Assembly: GCA_963810915.1 (NCBI GenBank)
Contig: CAWEPH010000005.1
Coordinates: 363,002-427,001 of the forward strand
Length of the DNA stretch: 64,000 nt
Direction: 5' to 3'
Source: JAOUEA01 sp963810915
Lineage (GTDB): Bacteria > Actinomycetota > UBA4738 > HRBIN12
The notes beneath the pieces were generated by a model. It saw only the letters and a program-made list of their open reading frames with translations, did not search any database and was not told where the DNA came from. Both the position numbers and the translations under genes were made by a program. Each line of letters opens with the position of its first letter. Within the stretch, counting starts at the first letter, position 1. Positions 54,569 to 63,864 of the stretch are shown one piece after another.

Positions 54569-55551
54569 TCCAGCCCCTCAGCAGCGCGTCTCGTGGATCG
54601 CAAGTAGTACGCCATGGGGATCAACAGGATCACCATCAGCAGCAGGACCAGCGAGCCCGCGCGCGGGCCCTGGTTCGATTGCGTGACCGTCTTGTCGATC
54701 AGGTTGCCGTACATGGAGGTCCGCGGGGACCCCATGAGGTTGTTGGTGTAGTAGTCGCCGAACATCGGGAGCGACACGATCACCACACCGGCCAGGATGG
54801 CTTGCTTCGACACGGGGATCGTCACGCGCATGAAGGTGCGGAACGGCCCGGCCCCCAGGTCGCGGCTGGCCTCGAGCAGGCTCAGGTTCATCCGGTCGAT
54901 CCCGCCGTAGATGGGCAGGATCATGTACGGGATGTACCCGTACACGAGAGACAGGATCACCGTGACCGGCTTCCCGGAGAGCCAGGCCACGGGCGCGGCC
55001 ACGATGTGGGTGAACATCAAGAAGCGGTTCACCCACCCGTCCGCGGTGAGGAGGCTCTGCCACGCGAAGATCCGCATCAGGTAGCTGATCCAGAACGGCG
55101 CCACCAGCAGGACGAGGTAGAAGGTCTTGTACTTCCCGCCATAGCGAGCGACGTAGTAGGCGACGAGGAACCCCACCACCACGCAGATGAGCGATGCGAC
55201 GGCCACGTACACGAACGTCCGGATCAGGGCGGGCTGCCAGAACGCTGCGTCGCCGAAGAAGCGGCCGAGCACCTGTTGGAACGAGGACGTGCTCCAGTAC
55301 CAGGGCTCGTATACGGGAAGCGCCTCGCCGAAGATGGGGCCCGACGTCCCGAAGGCCACCGACACCACGACGTAGAGCGGCACCAGGAACAGCAGCAGGA
55401 GCCAGATCGTGGCCGGCGCCGCGAGGGAGGGCCAATACCAGCGGGGCGACCAGGAACCCGCATCCTCGCGCGCCCGGCGGCGGGCCTCCCGCCGGCTCGG
55501 AGGCCCCTGTTGCTCCCCGCCGGGCGTGACCTCGATCGTGACGTCAGCCAC
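54565..55551 (-). CDS. potB: Spermidine/putrescine ABC transporter permease PotB
   Basis: This 328-residue permease has a 50-residue charged N-terminus (PSRREARRRAREDAG), a first membrane helix (WLLLLFLVPLYVVVSVAFG), FLVAYYVARYGGKYKTFYLVLLVAPFWISYLMRIFAWQSLL, and the EAA loop LLEASRDLGAGPFRTFMRVTIPVSKQAILAG. The start is GTG 55551, which overlaps the PotD stop by 8 bases; sequence upstream of it is out of character. It forms the channel with PotC. Confidence 0.94.
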   Translation of the reverse strand: MADVTIEVTPGGEQQGPPSRREARRRAREDAGSWSPRWYWPSLAAPATIWLLLLFLVPLYVVVSVAFGTSGPIFGEALPVYEPWYWSTSSFQQVLGRFFGDAAFWQPALIRTFVYVAVASLICVVVGFLVAYYVARYGGKYKTFYLVLLVAPFWISYLMRIFAWQSLLTADGWVNRFLMFTHIVAAPVAWLSGKPVTVILSLVYGYIPYMILPIYGGIDRMNLSLLEASRDLGAGPFRTFMRVTIPVSKQAILAGVVIVSLPMFGDYYTNNLMGSPRTSMYGNLIDKTVTQSNQGPRAGSLVLLLMVILLIPMAYYLRSTRRAAEGLE

Positions 55552-56782
55552 CCGAGGTAACCTCGTCCCAAGCGTCGAACCACAGCTGATCCACCTCGCG
55601 GTCGAGTTCGAGCAACAGGCGGCCGGTGGCGAAGTCTTCTTGGGTGACGACGGCATCCGGCATCGATGCCGGCACCACCTTGTCCTTGATCAGCGTGTCG
55701 GGCTTGATCGACTTCTGCGGCGGTTGGTAGCCGACCCAGTCGGCGAAGTTCTGGAACGCGGGCTCCTCGGCGAGCATGAAGTTCAGGAAGGCGTGAGCCA
55801 GGGCCGGGTTCTCGGCGGTCGCAGGGATGGTGATGACGTCGTTGTTGACGGTTCCGTCCCGGGACTCCGGATACCAGTAGCCGAGGACATCGGTGCTCAC
55901 GCCTTTCGGCAGGTAGTATTTCGCCCCCACCATGTCTCCTGACCACGCTTGCGTGACCCAGATGTCGTCGTCGGGGAGGAGCACGTACGCGTTGTTGATG
56001 GCGATCCGCGCGTTCGTCGCATCGAGCAGCTCGAGGAGCGCGTCGGCGGCCTCCTTGATGTCCTTCTCGTTGCCGGTATTGACGTCTTCGACCCCGTTGC
56101 GGAGCAGCGCCATCCCTAGCGCGGTCCGGTAGTCGTCGTAGAAGGCGGTCTTCCCGTAGTACTGGGGATCCCAGAGGATCTCATATCCCTTGTTGGCCAT
56201 CTCATCGTCGCTGATGTGATCGCGGCGGTACCCGATCCCCGTCGTCCACGTGACGTAGGGGATCGTGTAGATCCAGCCCTGGTCGTAGAACGGGTTCTGA
56301 TACACCTTCCAGACGTTCTTCTCGAGGTTGGGGATGAGGTCGTGGTTGAGGGGCTGCATGAGCTTCGCCTCGGTCAGCTTGTTCAACTTGTCGATGTCCG
56401 TGATGAACACGTCGGGCTTGATCTGCCCCGCGCCGATCTTCTGGATGCCCTCTTCCATGTTGTTGAAGGTGGTGTATTCGACGGTGACGTCGTACTTCGC
56501 ACCGAACTCCTTCAAGGTCTTCTTGTAGAAGTAGTCGGCCCAGTTGTACACGCGGAGCGTCACGCCCTTCTCGAGGGGCGTATCGGTGGGGATCGGCTCG
56601 GCGCCGTAAGTCGGGAGCGTCACCGGGCGATCCTGGCGGGCCGGCGGGATGAGCGTCACGCCTTCGGGCAGCTGCCCGGGCCGGGCGCAGGCGGCGAGGA
56701 TGGCCGACATACTCGGCACCGCAACGGCGGCTCCCGCGGCACGACGCAGGAACGTCCGGCGGTCGATCGGCGGTCTGGGCAC
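55544..56782 (-). CDS. potD: Spermidine/putrescine-binding lipoprotein PotD, Tat-exported
   Basis: This 412-residue periplasmic-type binding protein has a twin-arginine signal (DRRTFLRRAAGAAVAVP) ending in a lipobox AILAAC, so it is exported folded and anchored by lipid. Polyamine-binding family features are VTLRVYNWADYFYKKTLKEF, PDVFITDIDKLNKLTEAKLMQPLNHDLIPNL, YTIPYVTWTTGIGYRR, VTQAWSGDMVGAKYY and IPATAENPALAHAFLNFML. The GTG start at 56782 follows AAGGAG by 5 bases. It leads the potDBC unit. Confidence 0.95.
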   Translation of the reverse strand: MPRPPIDRRTFLRRAAGAAVAVPSMSAILAACARPGQLPEGVTLIPPARQDRPVTLPTYGAEPIPTDTPLEKGVTLRVYNWADYFYKKTLKEFGAKYDVTVEYTTFNNMEEGIQKIGAGQIKPDVFITDIDKLNKLTEAKLMQPLNHDLIPNLEKNVWKVYQNPFYDQGWIYTIPYVTWTTGIGYRRDHISDDEMANKGYEILWDPQYYGKTAFYDDYRTALGMALLRNGVEDVNTGNEKDIKEAADALLELLDATNARIAINNAYVLLPDDDIWVTQAWSGDMVGAKYYLPKGVSTDVLGYWYPESRDGTVNNDVITIPATAENPALAHAFLNFMLAEEPAFQNFADWVGYQPPQKSIKPDTLIKDKVVPASMPDAVVTQEDFATGRLLLELDREVDQLWFDAWDEVTSGG

Positions 56783-56913
56783 AACGACTCCTTCCGAGCC
56801 ATCGGATCGATGCAGACCGACGGCGCAAGCGGGGACCTGATTACCATGGGCGCGGCCGCGCACGCAACTGCGCGGGCCGTCAACCGGTAGTTCGTCGAAG
56901 AGGGGCGTTCGGG

Positions 56914-58152
56914 TTGGCCGATCTTGGCCGTGTGGTGGTGGTGGGGGCAGGGTTCGCGGGGTTGTCGGCCGCCCTCGTGCTACGGGAGGCGGGCCTGGAC
57001 GTGACGGTGCTCGAGGCGCGTGAACGCGTGGGCGGGCGCGTGTGGTCGGCCACGATCACGAACGGCGCCGTGGTGGAGCTCGGCGCCGAATGGATCATGG
57101 ACCACGACGCCGAGGTGCTGGGCCTCGCCGAGCGGTTCGGGATCGTCGCGGTCGAGACCGGCGCCGACTACGGGCGGCGCGAACCGAGCGGGCCCGGGGC
57201 CGCGCCGCTGGAGGCCCAGGATGCGTTCTGCGAAGAGGCGAACCGGCTCCGATCGGCGATGACGCCCGCACGGGCGGCCGAGGTGTCGCTCGGTGCGTTC
57301 CTCGACGCCGTCCCCGGCGACGACGACGCGCGACGCCTGGTGAAGTCGCGCCTCGCCGGGACCTGCGCCCAGGATCTCGACCGGGTGACCCTCCTTCAGG
57401 TCTCCGACGACGGCCGCGGCTTCACGCATCGGGCGGATCGCTATTTCCGCCTTGGGCCGGGTAACCAACGGCTCGCGGAGGCGGTCGCCGACGAGGTGGA
57501 CGACGTCCGTCTGGGGCTGGCCGTCGATTCGATCAGTCACGATCTCGACGGGGTGCGTGTGCGCAGCGGTGGTCGCGAGGAGCACGCCGACGCGGTGGTG
57601 GTGGCCGTGCCGGCAGCGATCGCGGCCCGGCTCACCTTCGAACCGGCGCTCCCCGAGGACCTCGCCACGGCGCTGCGCGCCCTCCCGATGGGAGTGGCCT
57701 CGAAGCTGGCCGTGGCCACGCGGGGACGTCCCGCGATCCGCTCGATCCAGTCGACGGAGACCTCGATGTGGTGCTGGGTGGCCCGCGGGTCTGACGACGA
57801 GCCACGTGGGTGCGTGGCCTCGTTCGCCGGATCGCCCGCGGCGCAGGAGCACCTCGGCATCACGCAGGGCCGGATGACGCCCTGGCTCGAGGCGCTCGAG
57901 CGGATGAACCCCGACGTCACGTTCGAGGGGGAGCCGGTGATGTACGCCTGGGCCGACGACCCGTTCACCTTGGGCGCCTACGTCGCGTGGGACGAGCCGT
58001 CGTGGGGCCGGATGGACGTGCTCGCACGACCGGTCGGTCGCGTGGCCTTCGCGGGCGAGCACACGGCCGGAGCCGCGTTCCACGGCACGATGAACGGCGC
58101 CCTGTTGAGCGGCAGGCGCGCGGCCGAGCAGGTGCTCGCCGCACTCGCGTGA
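56914..58152 (+). CDS. Flavin-containing amine oxidase
   Basis: This 412-residue protein has the FAD fold VVVVGAGFAGLSAALVLREAGLDVTVLEARERVGGRVWSATI, LGAEWIM, and the C-terminal FAGEHTAGAAFHGTMNGALLSGRRAAEQVL typical of monoamine/putrescine oxidases. It is shorter than most (450-500). It is divergent from potD with a 131-base gap, which makes a polyamine substrate delivered by Pot a sensible guess. The start is TTG 56914 as the first codon in frame; GTG 56932 is possible but would cut into the first FAD strand. Confidence 0.9.
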   Translation: MADLGRVVVVGAGFAGLSAALVLREAGLDVTVLEARERVGGRVWSATITNGAVVELGAEWIMDHDAEVLGLAERFGIVAVETGADYGRREPSGPGAAPLEAQDAFCEEANRLRSAMTPARAAEVSLGAFLDAVPGDDDARRLVKSRLAGTCAQDLDRVTLLQVSDDGRGFTHRADRYFRLGPGNQRLAEAVADEVDDVRLGLAVDSISHDLDGVRVRSGGREEHADAVVVAVPAAIAARLTFEPALPEDLATALRALPMGVASKLAVATRGRPAIRSIQSTETSMWCWVARGSDDEPRGCVASFAGSPAAQEHLGITQGRMTPWLEALERMNPDVTFEGEPVMYAWADDPFTLGAYVAWDEPSWGRMDVLARPVGRVAFAGEHTAGAAFHGTMNGALLSGRRAAEQVLAALA

Positions 58153-58236
58153 TCGGTGCGCCCCGCTGACACGTTGCCCCGATGCGTTGCTAGGCTCGCG
58201 ACCTCGCCGCCGTCGAACCTGGAAAGAGGGATACCC

Positions 58237-59073
58237 GTGAGCGAAACGCCTGCCGCCGAGCCCGTCGTGCTGATCGAGGATCTCGGCCCCGTGCGCCGCC
58301 TGACGATGAACCGGCCGGATGCGTTGAACGCGCTGAACGGCGGTCTCGTCGACGCGCTCTCGGACTCGATCGGCGCCGCCGGCGCGGACGACGCCGTGAG
58401 CGTGGTGATCCTGCGCGGGTCGGGGCGAGCGTTCTGTGCCGGCTACGACCTCAACGAGGACGCCGAGGGCGGCGAGCACGACGCCCGTGCCTGGCATGGC
58501 GACCTCGCGCGCTCCACCGAGCGGATGTTCGAGTTCCTTGACTGCCCCAAGCCCACGATCGCCCAGGTCCATTCTTACTGCCTCGCGGGGGGGACCGATC
58601 TGATGCTCGCCTGCGACCTCGCCGTGGCGGCCGACGATGCGAAGTTCGGGTACGTCGACGTTCGGTTCGGCTCGGGCGTGGTGTCGATGTTCCTGCCGTG
58701 GGTGGTGGGCATCCGCAAGGCCAAGGAGCTCCTGTTCACGGGCGAGGACCGAGTCTCGGCCGAGGAGGCCCTGCGCATCGGACTGGTGAACCGCGTGGTT
58801 CCGCGCGACGACCTGGATGACGCAACGCTCGCGCTCGCCAACGAGATCGCGATGAACGAGCCGTTCGTGATCCAGACCACCAAGCGCGCCGTGAACCGCG
58901 CATGGGACGTCGCCGGGTTCCGCGCCGCGATGGCCGCCAACACCGAGCTCGACGTGATGATCGAGACCGCGAATCTCCCCGCGCGCGACGAGTTCCGCCG
59001 GATCACCCAGGCCGACGGACTCAAGGCGGCGATCGCGTGGCGGGACGCGAGGTTCCGCGGTGACGAGGGATGA
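58237..59073 (+). CDS. Enoyl-CoA hydratase/isomerase family protein
   Basis: This 278-residue crotonase has the oxyanion-hole segments RGSGRAFCAGYDL and SYCLAGGTDLMLACDLAVAADDAKFGYVDVRFG. By eye, the two catalytic Glu residues of hydratases (in GGGCE-L and the QPE-like motif) fall on Asp in GGTDL and YVDV, so classical hydration is doubtful and another crotonase reaction is possible. The start is GTG 58237 after AGAGGG. The stop overlaps the acyl-CoA synthetase start (ATGA), so the two are coupled. Confidence 0.88.
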   Translation: MSETPAAEPVVLIEDLGPVRRLTMNRPDALNALNGGLVDALSDSIGAAGADDAVSVVILRGSGRAFCAGYDLNEDAEGGEHDARAWHGDLARSTERMFEFLDCPKPTIAQVHSYCLAGGTDLMLACDLAVAADDAKFGYVDVRFGSGVVSMFLPWVVGIRKAKELLFTGEDRVSAEEALRIGLVNRVVPRDDLDDATLALANEIAMNEPFVIQTTKRAVNRAWDVAGFRAAMAANTELDVMIETANLPARDEFRRITQADGLKAAIAWRDARFRGDEG

Positions 59074-61169
59074 GCCCACGCGATCTGCGGCCGCTGCTCG
59101 CGCCTCGGTCGATCGCCGTCGTCGGCGCGTCCGAGTCCCCGGATTCGTGGGCCCCGGAGATCGAGCGCTCGCTGAGGCACGTCGGATACACCGGCGAGCT
59201 CTTCCCGGTGAACCCGAAGTACGACGAGGTCTGGGGGCGTCCCTGCCGCAAGGCCGTCACCGAGCTGCCGCGCGGGGTGGACCTCGTGGTCTTCGTGGTG
59301 CCGGCGCGCGTCGTCGTGCGCATGATCGACGACTGCGGCCGGGTCGGGGTCCGAGCCATCATGGTGGTGTCCTCCGGGTTCGCGGAGGCAGGGGCGGAGG
59401 GGCGCGCGCTCCAAGAGGAACTGCGGGCCGCCGCCGAGCGCACCGGCATCCCGATCCTCGGTCCCAACGTCGAAGGATTCGTCAACTACATTGACCATGT
59501 GGCGCCGTACGGCACCACCCCGCCGCCCAACCCCGTGCCCGGCACGATCAGCGTGATCAGCCAGAGCGGCACGGTCGCCTGGGCGATGAACCAGCTGGCA
59601 TCCGACCGGGGCGTAGGTCTCCGGATCATCCTCGGGGTGGGCAACGAGGCGGTGCTCGGCCTGGGGGACTTGTTCGCGTGGGCGGCCTCGGATCCCAAGA
59701 CCAAGGTGGTCACCTCCTACATCGAGACGATGCGCGACGTGGAGCGCATCGGCGAAGGGCTCGATGCGCTCCGCAGGGCGCGCAAGCCGGTCCTGATCTG
59801 CGCGCCCGAAGGCAGGAGCGAGGCCGCCCGTCGGTCGATCGTGGCGCACACGGGGGCGCTCGCGGGCAATACGGCTCTGCGGGATGCCTGGCTGCGCGGC
59901 CACGGGGCGGTCCTCGTCGAGGATCCCGTGACGATGTTCGAGGCCGCGCTCCTGCTGAGTCACGTGAGGAAGCTCCGCACGCCCGGCGTGGCGGCAGCCC
60001 TCCAGTCCGGAGGGGCGTGCACGCTCTTCGCCGAGGCGGCGGGATCCCAGCACCTCGCCCTGCCCGAGTTCGCCGCCGCCACCAAGCGGAGGCTCAGGCG
60101 GGTCTTGCCGCACTTCGCCTCGCAGAACAACCCGCTCGACGTCACCGGGCAGGCGGCCGTCGAGACCGACATGTACGAGGGGGCGATCGAGGCGCTCGCG
60201 AACGACCCCAGCGTGGGCCTGATCGCGTTCGATGCATTCCCACCTCGGCTCGTGGGTGAGACGCCCTGGGCCGACCCCGTGTTGCGCAAGGCGCTCCAGC
60301 TCCAGAAGTCCACCGGCGTCGCATTCGTGAGCGTCTCGATGAGCCCGCTCGCCTACATCCCCGAGGCCACCGCGTTCACGCGGGAGTGGAGGCTCCCCTT
60401 CCTGCAGGGCCACCGGGCCGCGTGCGGTGCGATCGACGCGCTGATCCGGTTCCAGTCATCGGGGGCGCGCGCGATCCCCGCCTTGGCCCCGCATCCGGCG
60501 CGGGCCCGCGCGCTCCGCGTGTTGCGGCGTCGCACCGGTCCCGTCGACGAGGCGACGGGGGCGAAGCTCATGGAGCTCTACGGCGTGCGCCGACCGAAGG
60601 AAGGCGTGGCCGCCACGCCATCGCGCGCCGGCGCCATCGCCCGCTCGCTGCGGTTCCCGGTCGTGGTGAAGGCCCTTGCTCCGGAGCTCCCGCACAAGGC
60701 GCGGCTGGGCGGGGTCCGCCTCGGCGTCACCAACCCCACGGACGTGGAGGTCGCCGCAGCGGAGGTTCTCGAGGCGGCGAAGCGGGCCGGCGCCCGGACG
60801 CCGAAGGTACTCGTGCAGGAGATGGTGCGTGGGAAGGAGGTCCTGGTCGGCGCCGTCGTCGACGATCGGTTCGGCGCGATGCTGACGATGCGCCCGGGCG
60901 GGGCGCTCGCCGAAGCGGGCGCGGCGACGTTCGTCCCGTGTCCCCTCACGCCGGCGCAGGCGCGCGCATACGTGGGGGACCAGGCGGGGCGCTGCGGCCT
61001 CGATCCAGCGCAGCACGACCTCCGGGCGGCAGCCCGCGCGGTCGAGGCCATCGCCCGCGCCGCTCACGACCTGCGGGGGAGGATCACGTCCCTCGAGGCG
61101 AACCCCCTGCTCGTCGACGAGCGCGGCGCCGTAGCCGTGGATGCGCTGGCCGAAGCGCGGCCCGAGTGA
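59070..61169 (+). CDS. Acyl-CoA synthetase (NDP-forming), fused alpha-beta type
   Basis: This 699-residue protein joins a CoA-binding Rossmann domain (SIAVVGASESPDSWAPEIERSLRHVGYTGELFPVNPKYDEVWG), CoA-ligase domains with the phosphohistidine region VAHTGALAGN (His260), and a C-terminal ATP-grasp (about 490-699: FPVVVKALAPELPHKARLGGVRLGV, VLVQEMVRGKEVLVG, LEANPLLVD). It interconverts acyl-CoA, ADP and phosphate with acid, CoA and ATP. It is coupled on both sides: ATGA with the crotonase and GTGA with the EamA transporter, suggesting one acyl-CoA pathway. Confidence 0.92.
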   Translation: MSPRDLRPLLAPRSIAVVGASESPDSWAPEIERSLRHVGYTGELFPVNPKYDEVWGRPCRKAVTELPRGVDLVVFVVPARVVVRMIDDCGRVGVRAIMVVSSGFAEAGAEGRALQEELRAAAERTGIPILGPNVEGFVNYIDHVAPYGTTPPPNPVPGTISVISQSGTVAWAMNQLASDRGVGLRIILGVGNEAVLGLGDLFAWAASDPKTKVVTSYIETMRDVERIGEGLDALRRARKPVLICAPEGRSEAARRSIVAHTGALAGNTALRDAWLRGHGAVLVEDPVTMFEAALLLSHVRKLRTPGVAAALQSGGACTLFAEAAGSQHLALPEFAAATKRRLRRVLPHFASQNNPLDVTGQAAVETDMYEGAIEALANDPSVGLIAFDAFPPRLVGETPWADPVLRKALQLQKSTGVAFVSVSMSPLAYIPEATAFTREWRLPFLQGHRAACGAIDALIRFQSSGARAIPALAPHPARARALRVLRRRTGPVDEATGAKLMELYGVRRPKEGVAATPSRAGAIARSLRFPVVVKALAPELPHKARLGGVRLGVTNPTDVEVAAAEVLEAAKRAGARTPKVLVQEMVRGKEVLVGAVVDDRFGAMLTMRPGGALAEAGAATFVPCPLTPAQARAYVGDQAGRCGLDPAQHDLRAAARAVEAIARAAHDLRGRITSLEANPLLVDERGAVAVDALAEARPE

Positions 61170-62017
61170 TCTACGGGCTCGTCGCGGCCCTCGGATGGGG
61201 GACCGCCGACTTCGGCGGGGCGGTGGCGGGCCGGCGCATCGGGAGCCTGGCCACGGTCCTCGTGGCGCAGGGGCTCAGCGCGGTCATCGTGACGATCGTC
61301 TTCTTCGGGGCCGGACACGGCGTCGGGGAGTTGGCGCCGATCGTGTGGTGGATCGCGCTGAACGGGGTGGTCTCGGCGGGCGCGTACACGACCCACTACC
61401 GGGCCTTGCAGCTCGGCCCCATGGTCGTGGTGTCTCCTGTGAGCGCGGCGTACGCCGTGGTCGGTGTCGCCCTCTCGGTGGTCCTCCTCGGTGAACGGCC
61501 CTCCACGCTGGCGCTGGTGGGCGCCTTCGTGACCGTGGTGGGCGTCATGCTCGCCTCCACGGACCTGAAGAAGCTCTTCGCGGGGACCCACGGGATCCCC
61601 GCGGGGCTGCCGTGGGCGATCGCCGCGGCGGTCATGTTCGGCATCGGCGGGTTCATCCTCGGGTGGGCGTCGAAGGAGGCGGGAGCCATCCCCGCGCTGT
61701 GGGGGTCTCGGACCGCGCAGGTGATCTGCTTCGGCGCGATGGCGGCCCTGCGGCCGCACGAACTCCGGCAGGTCGGTCGCAACACGGGCACCGCCGTCGC
61801 CGTGGCTACCGGGGTCGTCGACCTCGTGGGGGTGCTGGCCCTGGTGTTCGGCGCGGCGGCCGGCTTCCTGTCGATCGTGCTGGCGGCCTCGGCGATCTTC
61901 CCGCTGATCGCGGTGGCGCTCAGCGTCGCGTTCCTGCACGAACGGCCGGTCCCCAACCAGATCGTGGGCGCGGTCGTGGTGGTCTCGGGCCTGATCCTGC
62001 TCGGGTTGGGGAGTTAG
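61166..62017 (+). CDS. EamA/DMT-superfamily transporter
   Basis: This 283-residue protein has ten hydrophobic segments in two EamA halves: IYGLVAALGWGTADFGGAVAGRRIG and THYRALQLGPMVVVSPVSAAYAVVGVALSVVLLGERPS in the first, GLPWAIAAAVMFGIGGFILGWASKEAGAIPALWGSRTAQV and SIVLAASAIFPLIAVALSVAFLHERPVPNQIVGAVVVVSGLILLGL in the second. It probably exports a small metabolite. The start is GTG 61166, overlapping the synthetase stop. Its TAG overlaps the convergent GMC stop (TTAG at 62014-62017). Confidence 0.9.
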   Translation: MIYGLVAALGWGTADFGGAVAGRRIGSLATVLVAQGLSAVIVTIVFFGAGHGVGELAPIVWWIALNGVVSAGAYTTHYRALQLGPMVVVSPVSAAYAVVGVALSVVLLGERPSTLALVGAFVTVVGVMLASTDLKKLFAGTHGIPAGLPWAIAAAVMFGIGGFILGWASKEAGAIPALWGSRTAQVICFGAMAALRPHELRQVGRNTGTAVAVATGVVDLVGVLALVFGAAAGFLSIVLAASAIFPLIAVALSVAFLHERPVPNQIVGAVVVVSGLILLGLGS

Positions 62018-63705
62018 TCCTCGACCTTCTTGGTCGCCGGCTTCCGCGTGCGCTTCTTCACCCGCCGGTAGAACTCGACGGGCTCGGGGGCGAGCGGCGT
62101 GTTGCCCAGGATCAGGTCGGCCGCCTTCTCCGCGGCCATCATCACCGGCGCGTAGATGTTGCCGTTCGTGACGTAGGGCATCACCGAGGCGTCGACCACG
62201 CGCAACCCTTCGGTGCCACGGACCTGCATCGTCAGCGGATCGGTGACGGACATGTCGTCGATACCCATCCGGGCCGTGCACGAGGGATGCAACGCCGTCT
62301 CCGCGTCGCTGGCCACCCAGTCCAGGATCTCCTCGGGGCTGGCGACGGAGGGACCCGGGGAGAGCTCCCCGGCGTTGAACGGGTCGAACGCGGGCTGGTT
62401 GAGGATGTCCCGCGCCACCGTGATCGCCTCGACCCACTCCCTGCGGTCCTGTTCGGTGGACAGGTAGTTGAAGCGCAACGCGGGGTGCGCCGAGGGGTCC
62501 GTGCTCGTGATCTTCACGGAGCCGCGGGCGTCGGAGTACATCGGGCCGATGTGCACCTGGTAGCCGTGGTCGCTCGCCGGCGCGGAGCCGTCGTAGCGCA
62601 CCGCGATCGGCAGGAAATGGAACATCAGGTTCGGATACGCGACGACGTCGTCGCCGCGCACGAACCCGCCCGCCTCGAAGTGATTGGTGGCACCTGGACC
62701 CGAGCGGAAGAAGAGCCACTGGAACCCGATCCAGGGCCGGTACCGCAGCTTCATGTACGGCGCGACGGAGACGGGCTGCTTGCACGCGTACTGGATGTAG
62801 ACCTCCAGATGGTCCTGCAGATGCTCGCCCACCCCGGGCAGGTCGTGCACCATGTCGACACCGAGCGCGCTGAGCTCCTGCGCGTTGCCGACGCCGGAGA
62901 GCTGCAGCAGCTGGGGCGAGTTGATCGCGCCGCCGCACAGGACGACCTCGCCGGCGCGCACGCGATGGCGCTGCCTTCCTCGCGTGTACTCCACGCCGAC
63001 GGCGCGCGTCCCGCTGAAGAGGATCCGCGTGACGAAGGCGCGCGTCTGCACCTCGAGGTTCTTCCGGCTCGTCACCGGGTGGAGGTAGGCGCGCGCGGCG
63101 GAGAGGCGTCGCCCGTTGCGGATGTTGCGGTCGAACGGCGCGAAGCCCTCCTGGCGGTAGCCGTTCACGTCGTCGGTGAGGGGGTAGCCGGCCTGCTGCA
63201 CGGCTTCGAAGAACGCGCCGAAGAGGGGGCTCGTGGCGGGGCCGCGCTCGAGCCCGAGCGGGCCCGCGTGGCCGCGGAACGGGTCGTCGATGTCGGCCGC
63301 GAGACAGGTCTCCATCCGCTTGAAGTAGGGCAGGCAGTGGGCGTAGTCCCACGTCTGCATGCCCGGATCCGCGCCCCAACGTTCGTAGTCCATGGGGTTC
63401 CCTCGCTGGAAGATCATCCCGTTGATGCTGCTGGAGCCTCCCAGGACCTTGCCGCGCGCGTGGTAGATCCGGCGCCCGTTCATGAACGGCTCGGGCTCGG
63501 ATTCGTACTTCCAGTCGTAGAGGCGGTTGCCGATCGGGAACGGAAGCGCCGCAGGCATGTGGATGAAGACATCCCAGGGGTAGTCGGATCGTCCGGCCTC
63601 GAGCACCAGCACGCGGTTGGCGGGATCGGCGCTCAGCCTGTTGGCGAGGGCGCTCCCCGCGGACCCGCCGCCGATGATCACGAAGTCGTACTGCATGGCC
63701 GCCAT
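62014..63705 (-). CDS. betA: GMC oxidoreductase, choline dehydrogenase-like
   Basis: This 563-residue flavoprotein has FVIIGGGSAGSALANRLSADPANRVLVLEAGRSD, the GMC signature RGKVLGGSSSINGMIFQRGNPMDYERWG, GEVVLCGGAINSPQLLQLSGVGNAQEL (second signature), and the catalytic His in the ETALHPSCTARMG and TNGNIYAPVMMAAEKAADLILG. It most resembles BetA, which oxidises choline to betaine aldehyde. The divergent ProV-like gene supports an osmoprotectant role. ATG 63705 is the first start after the Arg-rich non-coding upstream frame; GGGGGAGG precedes it. Confidence 0.9.
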   Translation of the reverse strand: MAAMQYDFVIIGGGSAGSALANRLSADPANRVLVLEAGRSDYPWDVFIHMPAALPFPIGNRLYDWKYESEPEPFMNGRRIYHARGKVLGGSSSINGMIFQRGNPMDYERWGADPGMQTWDYAHCLPYFKRMETCLAADIDDPFRGHAGPLGLERGPATSPLFGAFFEAVQQAGYPLTDDVNGYRQEGFAPFDRNIRNGRRLSAARAYLHPVTSRKNLEVQTRAFVTRILFSGTRAVGVEYTRGRQRHRVRAGEVVLCGGAINSPQLLQLSGVGNAQELSALGVDMVHDLPGVGEHLQDHLEVYIQYACKQPVSVAPYMKLRYRPWIGFQWLFFRSGPGATNHFEAGGFVRGDDVVAYPNLMFHFLPIAVRYDGSAPASDHGYQVHIGPMYSDARGSVKITSTDPSAHPALRFNYLSTEQDRREWVEAITVARDILNQPAFDPFNAGELSPGPSVASPEEILDWVASDAETALHPSCTARMGIDDMSVTDPLTMQVRGTEGLRVVDASVMPYVTNGNIYAPVMMAAEKAADLILGNTPLAPEPVEFYRRVKKRTRKPATKKVED

Positions 63706-63864
63706 GGCCTCCCCCTTCGCTCCCGTTCGCGCCGGAGTCTGCACCAGACGGCCGCGCCGCGCCCGCCTTCCGTTGCAGACGGCGCAACCGTTGTCTTGCG
63801 CCCTGGGTCGGGCGGGACCAATATCCGACGGTCGAGGGGTTCGCTGGTAGGAGGGGGTCTTCAC

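Noticed and set aside
61064..63787. 907-codon frame on the minus strand over the EamA and GMC genes
   Set aside because: It is a frame-shifted shadow of betA and an antisense shadow of the transporter, with no coherent family signal.
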